From the IMG/VR virus record IMGVR_UViG_3300047322_000284, positions 1 through 40,065 of that record: 40,065 nucleotides of DNA. The stretch is one strand, 5' to 3'. Of this stretch, positions 36,438 through 40,065 are shown in pieces; positions within the stretch are counted from its first letter, which is position 1; every line of letters starts with the position of its first letter. The notes under the pieces were generated by a model. It did no database searches, was not told the origin of the DNA, and saw only the letters and a list, made by a program, of their open reading frames with translations. The stretch is from a virus. Both the position numbers and the translations under genes were made by a program.

Positions 36438-37643
36438 TTAGGAAAGGATTCGGCAGGCCATTTCCGGGTAGATCGCGCTCCAGCCGTACAAAACATCGAT
36501 ACGGCACGGCACAACGTCAGTGCCGATCGCATACTGGCGCGCGATACGCAGCGAAATGCCCTTGTAGTTACGACGAGCGCCCCAAGCACCGTATTGCGAC
36601 ACGTCTTCCAAGTCGGCCGTAGCCAGCGTGAAGGCGTTCTTGTGGTACGCGAGGTTTGCGCCATACGAAGTCGATGCCGCAACGTCCCACGTCACAACAG
36701 CAGCGTTTGCAGGACCAGCCGAAACCGTCTGATACTGCTGGTTGCTTGCCGCGGTGTTGATCGCCGGGAAGATCGACAGCGTTGCGTTGCCCGAGCCGTC
36801 AGCCGTTGCAGCCGCGGTAACGGTGAATTGACGCAGCACGCCATACGATTGACGGTTCTGCGGGTTCACTGCATAGACGCCAGCGATCGTGAACGTGTCG
36901 CCCTTCGCGACGGTTGCAGCAGCACCGAGGCCGGTAACGGTGAGCGTCGAGCCGGTTTGACCCGCGCCCGAAACAGTGCCGTTCGAACGCGTACCGGTCG
37001 TGAACGTGTTCACGTTCTGATCCATGCCGATATCGAAACCGAGCGCCGGAACGAAGATGCCCGAATCGTATTGCTCGCCGACTTGCTTCGACGGGTTCAG
37101 CAGGCCCGACGTCGACTTGACCATCTTGCCGTTCACGGTCGGATTCCACACGGCCGCACGCTGCTTGCCGCGCTGAACTGCTTCGTTGTCCAGTTTCGTG
37201 CCAGCGTCGATCAGGATCTGAATATCGTTCGGCGTGGTGCCTGCGGTGCCAACGCTGTTCGCGACGCTCGAAGCAAGCCCGAGGCCGTCGAAGTCCAGCT
37301 TATTGGCGATCGTTTCCATTGCCGGAACGAGGTAACGCTCCGCGAAGTCGTCGACGGTCAACGTGAGCTCGGTCGAGCTGAACTGAAAGTCGACGTGAAA
37401 CTGGTTCTGCATCGTGATCGCAACCGACGTTTCGTTCACGTTTTCGAGGCCAAGGTTCGGCCCCGACGTACCAACGAAGCGAACGGGCTTGCGCGCGTTC
37501 ACGGTCGAACCAACCTTCGCGCCCGAAACGGCGAACTCGCTGCTGTATTCGCGGTTAGCGCGCGACGTGAAAGCGAGGTTGTTGGTAAGAATCTGAAGCG
37601 ATTCGTCGAGGATCTTGGTCGGGGTAAGAAGCGTATTTGCCAT
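36438..37643 (-). CDS. Major capsid (coat) protein, P22 gp5-like
   Basis: The 401-residue protein begins MANTLLTPTKILDESLQILT, the P22 coat pattern, with VGSTVNARKPVRFVGTSG and a HK97-type body. An insertion-like region (GTRSNGTVSGAGQTGSTLTV, followed by GDTFTIAGVYAVNPQNRQSY) matches the I-domain position of P22 coat proteins. The C-terminus ends DVLYGWSAIYPEMACRILS. It forms the icosahedral shell on the scaffold encoded just before it. A strong terminator follows. Confidence 0.92.
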   Translation of the reverse strand: MANTLLTPTKILDESLQILTNNLAFTSRANREYSSEFAVSGAKVGSTVNARKPVRFVGTSGPNLGLENVNETSVAITMQNQFHVDFQFSSTELTLTVDDFAERYLVPAMETIANKLDFDGLGLASSVANSVGTAGTTPNDIQILIDAGTKLDNEAVQRGKQRAAVWNPTVNGKMVKSTSGLLNPSKQVGEQYDSGIFVPALGFDIGMDQNVNTFTTGTRSNGTVSGAGQTGSTLTVTGLGAAATVAKGDTFTIAGVYAVNPQNRQSYGVLRQFTVTAAATADGSGNATLSIFPAINTAASNQQYQTVSAGPANAAVVTWDVAASTSYGANLAYHKNAFTLATADLEDVSQYGAWGARRNYKGISLRIARQYAIGTDVVPCRIDVLYGWSAIYPEMACRILS

Positions 37644-37651
37644 CTAAGTAA

Positions 37652-38377
37652 TCAGCCTTTGTTTCGTTTCTTCCAAGCGATGTATTCCGCGGTCGAGGCG
37701 AACTCAGCCGGCTCGACAGGCGCAGACTTCCCGCCGACCGGAGTAATCGGTGCGGGCGCTTTGGAAACAGGTTTCGGGGTAGGTGCGCTCGCGCTGACCT
37801 TCGCTTCTAGGCGAGCCAGTTCGAGAGCCATTCGCAACGGGGGAAGGGAAAGCACGCGTTCAGCCGTCTCAGGGTCTTGGCCGAGTGCATGAAGCACCTT
37901 GTGACCGTGATCCATCGACGTGACGGCTTGCAGAAAGTCGGGCGATGCGCCGCCGAGCATTTGGAACGTGCGCAGGGACGAATCCCACTCCGCTCCAAAG
38001 TCACCTTTGCCCGCGTCGAATACCTTGTTGCAAGCCTCGTCGAATCGCTCTTGCTCGATCAGTCGCTTGGCTTCGGAACGGATCTGTTCGGCCGTCATCG
38101 GCTGCCCATTCGTCTCATGCTGCGGCTGAAGCTCGCGCAATCGCGCTTCGAGTGCTTCTCGCTGGCGTTTCTCTTCGTGTTTCTCGCGCGTCAGTTGGTC
38201 GATGCGTCGTTGAACCCAATCGTTTTTGGGCTTTTGCTGCTCTTGCGACTGCTGATCGACTTCCGATGCGGTTTGCTCTGCGCCCGGTTCAGAGACGACT
38301 TCAGCGGGCTGTTGCGCCTGTTCCAACTCCGTAGGCGTGACGTTTTCTTGCGGCAATGCGTTTTCTTCGATTTGCAT
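37652..38377 (-). CDS. Scaffolding protein
   Basis: I use ATG 38377 (MQIEENALPQENVTPTE); TTG 38389 is an alternative. The 241 residues are highly charged and mostly helical: an acidic/Gln-rich start, a coiled region (RRIDQLTREKHEEKRQREAL), and a basic C-terminal coat-binding end (EYIAWKKRNKG). This is the P22 gp8 type, which assembles the procapsid and then leaves it. It lies 8 bp before the coat gene. Confidence 0.82.
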   Translation of the reverse strand: MQIEENALPQENVTPTELEQAQQPAEVVSEPGAEQTASEVDQQSQEQQKPKNDWVQRRIDQLTREKHEEKRQREALEARLRELQPQHETNGQPMTAEQIRSEAKRLIEQERFDEACNKVFDAGKGDFGAEWDSSLRTFQMLGGASPDFLQAVTSMDHGHKVLHALGQDPETAERVLSLPPLRMALELARLEAKVSASAPTPKPVSKAPAPITPVGGKSAPVEPAEFASTAEYIAWKKRNKG

Positions 38378-38408
38378 GGACGAGTCCAAGAGGATTTAGC
38401 CCGGTGAT

Positions 38409-38426
38409 GCCGCACCGGTACGGTTT
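38409..38426. promoter_or_regulatory. Isolated iteron-like site between portal and scaffold genes
   Basis: GCCGCACCGGTACGGTTT matches the plasmid-origin iteron (GCCGCACCCGTGCGGTAT) at 15 of 18 positions. It lies at the portal stop codon. It may be chance or a distant Rep-binding site. Confidence 0.3.
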
Positions 38427-40065
38427 ATTGCTGTTGAGCGGGCAACAAAAAACCGCCCGAAGGCGATTGCTGTTGTGTGGGGTCTTGCGTTTGCGGTGGA
38501 CTGCCCTCTGGCGCGCCGGTCTGCATCATCTGCATGACGACTTGCGTAGCGACGTGCGCGACGAGTTCAGGATCAAGCGGCTGACCGAGTGCTTGCAGGC
38601 GCTTCGTCTCGGCGTCATAGGCCTTGATGTTCGTATCCTGCTGCTCCTTGCCCTGCTGCGCCTGCTGAAGCTGCTGCGTCAGGTGCTCGATCATCTGGCC
38701 CATGTGCTGCATCTTCTGCGTGGCGTCCTGCATTTCAGGCGTCGGGCCTTCGCCCAAGATCGCAGGCGGGATCGTGCGGTGCAGACGCTCGGCAACCTCG
38801 TCAGCCATCGGGAAGTCAGCAGCCTTGAACAGCAGGTCGCCGGCAACCTTCATCAGCTCTTGATCCTGGCTCATGATCTGCGTGAGCGCGTTGAATGCTT
38901 CCTGCCTGCGCGTCTCGTAGTTCGGGCCAACCTCGACGGTCACGTCATAGCGGCCGATGCCAGGGTTGTAGATCAGTTGCACGTCCTTCAGATGGTCGCG
39001 CTGGTCCTGCGGCGGTGCGGGCCGTCCATCAGGCGTCGACACCGGATGCGGCTGATTCGGATCGAACTGAGCAAACGTCTCTGTACCGTCCTCGCCCAAG
39101 ATCCGCACGACTCGTGCCGTGTCGTAAATCTTCGGGATCAGGTCGATCAGCACGCGGCCGGTATAGCGGATCGAGCGAGCAACGTTATCGATGAAGTGAT
39201 ACGTCGCGCGATCGCCCTGACGCTGCCGAGCCTGAATCGCCACGCCAGCTTGAGCGTTCGATTGCTGCCCGAACTGCTCCTGATACTGGCCGGACGACAT
39301 CATTAGCTCTTGCTGCGCCGTCTGCATGCCTTGCAGGTACGCAGAAGCGCCAACAGGCGGCTGCGAACGTTCCGGGCGGGGGATCTCTGATCCATCCTCG
39401 CGCAGGGCGTTGTAGGGCAGATACGGCAGGTTGTCTTTGTTCGCCTGCGCCCACTCGCCCTCATATCCTTCGAACGCCTCTTTCGGCCCGATGTACGGCG
39501 TCTTGGTCTGTAGCGCGATGTACTCGACGTTTGCGCTGCTCATGTAGTTGTACATGCGCTGCGCATCTTTCATGCTGCGCGTGTGGCCCTTGCGCTCGAC
39601 CTTTCCGTCGATGACGATCTCTTCGCCGATGACGCGCACAATCGGGATATACCGACCGGGCCACGGCTTTTCGTCGATGATCGTGTCGCCGGCGAGCAGA
39701 TACCAGGTGATCTGCGGCGTGCTGACCGTGCGACGCTGGATTGACGCGTCACCCTCAACCCTCTTCTGCTCATCAGGCGGCAGATCGGACAGCATGACCG
39801 CGCCAAGCTCAGGATGAGCAACAAGCGTGTCGCTCTTGCTCGTCTTGCGGAAATACTCGCAGACGCGGATCTTGTCCTTGCCGATCCAATCGCCCTTCGA
39901 TGAGTCATCGCCGAATTGCACGTCGGCAGCCTTCTCGCCCGGATAGGTCGCCTCGAACTCGGCTTTCGTCATCTGCTCGAACGCGAAGCCATACTTCGCG
40001 TCTGAGCCGTCTGCGGATTCGATATCCGGATCAAGATAGACCGTTAGCGGGTTCTTTACTCGACG
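38425..40065 (-). CDS. Portal protein, 3' part (5' end beyond the right window edge)
   Basis: The frame continues upstream of ATG 39972 to the edge at 40065 and is equivalent to residue 190 of the left copy, so the visible 515 residues from 39972 are not the true start. It has the same portal signatures as the left fragment (MTKAEFEATYPGEKA, GPNYETRRQEAF) and in addition the 3' end: a Gln/Met-rich coiled tail (QKMQHMGQMIEHLTQQLQQA) and the C-terminus GGFLLPAQQQ. The overlap with 1-1258 is about 93 percent in DNA and mostly silent. A short hairpin with six T lies at the 3' end (38447-38465). Confidence 0.92.
   Translation of the reverse strand, partial: RRVKNPLTVYLDPDIESADGSDAKYGFAFEQMTKAEFEATYPGEKAADVQFGDDSSKGDWIGKDKIRVCEYFRKTSKSDTLVAHPELGAVMLSDLPPDEQKRVEGDASIQRRTVSTPQITWYLLAGDTIIDEKPWPGRYIPIVRVIGEEIVIDGKVERKGHTRSMKDAQRMYNYMSSANVEYIALQTKTPYIGPKEAFEGYEGEWAQANKDNLPYLPYNALREDGSEIPRPERSQPPVGASAYLQGMQTAQQELMMSSGQYQEQFGQQSNAQAGVAIQARQRQGDRATYHFIDNVARSIRYTGRVLIDLIPKIYDTARVVRILGEDGTETFAQFDPNQPHPVSTPDGRPAPPQDQRDHLKDVQLIYNPGIGRYDVTVEVGPNYETRRQEAFNALTQIMSQDQELMKVAGDLLFKAADFPMADEVAERLHRTIPPAILGEGPTPEMQDATQKMQHMGQMIEHLTQQLQQAQQGKEQQDTNIKAYDAETKRLQALGQPLDPELVAHVATQVVMQMMQTGAPEGSPPQTQDPTQQQSPSGGFLLPAQQQ
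38808..40065. repeat. Right copy of the diverged terminal duplication
   Basis: Aligns to 1-1258 with a constant offset of 38807. Differences are mostly third-codon changes, except a block aligned with 545-745 where amino acids also change. This makes two alleles of one gene more likely than an exact terminal repeat of one molecule. Confidence 0.95.

Noticed and set aside
36379-36507. Upstream extension of the 109-residue gene
   Set aside because: It would translate through the coat-gene terminator hairpin and overlap the coat gene.
36594-37892. 432-residue rightward frame opposite the coat gene
   Set aside because: The coat protein on the other strand is unmistakable; this frame is Arg-rich and has no domain.
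1-40065. Exact terminal repeats (DTR) of a linear virion genome
   Set aside because: The ends are about 7 percent different, and both edges fall inside a coding gene. A real terminal repeat would be identical.
1-40065. Integrase, attachment site, tRNA gene or CRISPR array
   Set aside because: I looked for recombinase signatures, cloverleaf sequence and regularly spaced repeats and saw none; the only regularly spaced repeats are the three iterons.

Overview
The window is almost entirely one temperate, P22-like podovirus genome. Gene families and the GC-rich, CGATCG-rich composition suggest a Burkholderia-type (Burkholderiales) host; this is inference, because no bacterial flanking gene is present. 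Two gene blocks face apart from about 5.5 kb. A leftward late block runs from 5434 to the left edge, then continues from the right edge (40065) back to 23641. A rightward early block runs from 5578 to 22437. The late operon only makes sense if the genome is circular: the left edge cuts the 5' part of the portal gene and the right edge cuts a portal gene carrying the 3' part. Bases 1-1258 and 38808-40065 align without gaps but differ at about 90 positions by hand count. The two ends are therefore homologous variants and not an exact terminal repeat; the unit length would be about 38.8 kb.

Late block, in P22 order: holin-like small membrane protein, HTH-metallophosphoesterase, two small proteins, a 41-residue membrane peptide, small and large terminase, portal, scaffold, coat, a small adaptor-position protein, gp4-like and gp10-like tail accessory proteins, a protein in the needle position, a small beta protein, a cupin, three ejection proteins (gp7/gp20/gp16-like) and a tail fibre. 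These are followed by a coiled-coil peptide, a lysis cassette (small membrane protein, T4-type lysozyme, 3TM holin) and an exported fibre-like protein. Factor-independent terminators lie at three module boundaries of this leftward operon.

Early block: an immunity region (leftward XRE repressor, rightward Cro-like gene), HNH nuclease, replication initiator, DnaC-type helicase loader and many small overlapping genes. It continues with a recombination module (ERF annealing protein, HNH, SSB, Gp157-like, RusA, NinB, YbcO-like nuclease) and a variable region of mosaic genes sharing an in-frame SIADTAGA-encoding repeat. Three sigma70-type promoters carry the same 19-bp inverted repeat (TAATAC-N7-GTATTA type) between -35 and -10, which looks like a regulon.

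At 20.9-22.6 kb lies a plasmid-maintenance module. It has a palindromic centromere-like site, a promoter, a ParA ATPase, a ribbon-helix-helix partner, a winged-helix Rep-like protein, three 18-bp iterons spaced exactly 32 bp apart, and two inverted consensus DnaA boxes next to an AT-rich stretch. I see no integrase, so the best reading is a phage-plasmid that is a circular plasmid in the lysogen and uses a separate initiator/loader pair for lytic growth. An O-acyltransferase follows the origin and probably provides lysogenic conversion.
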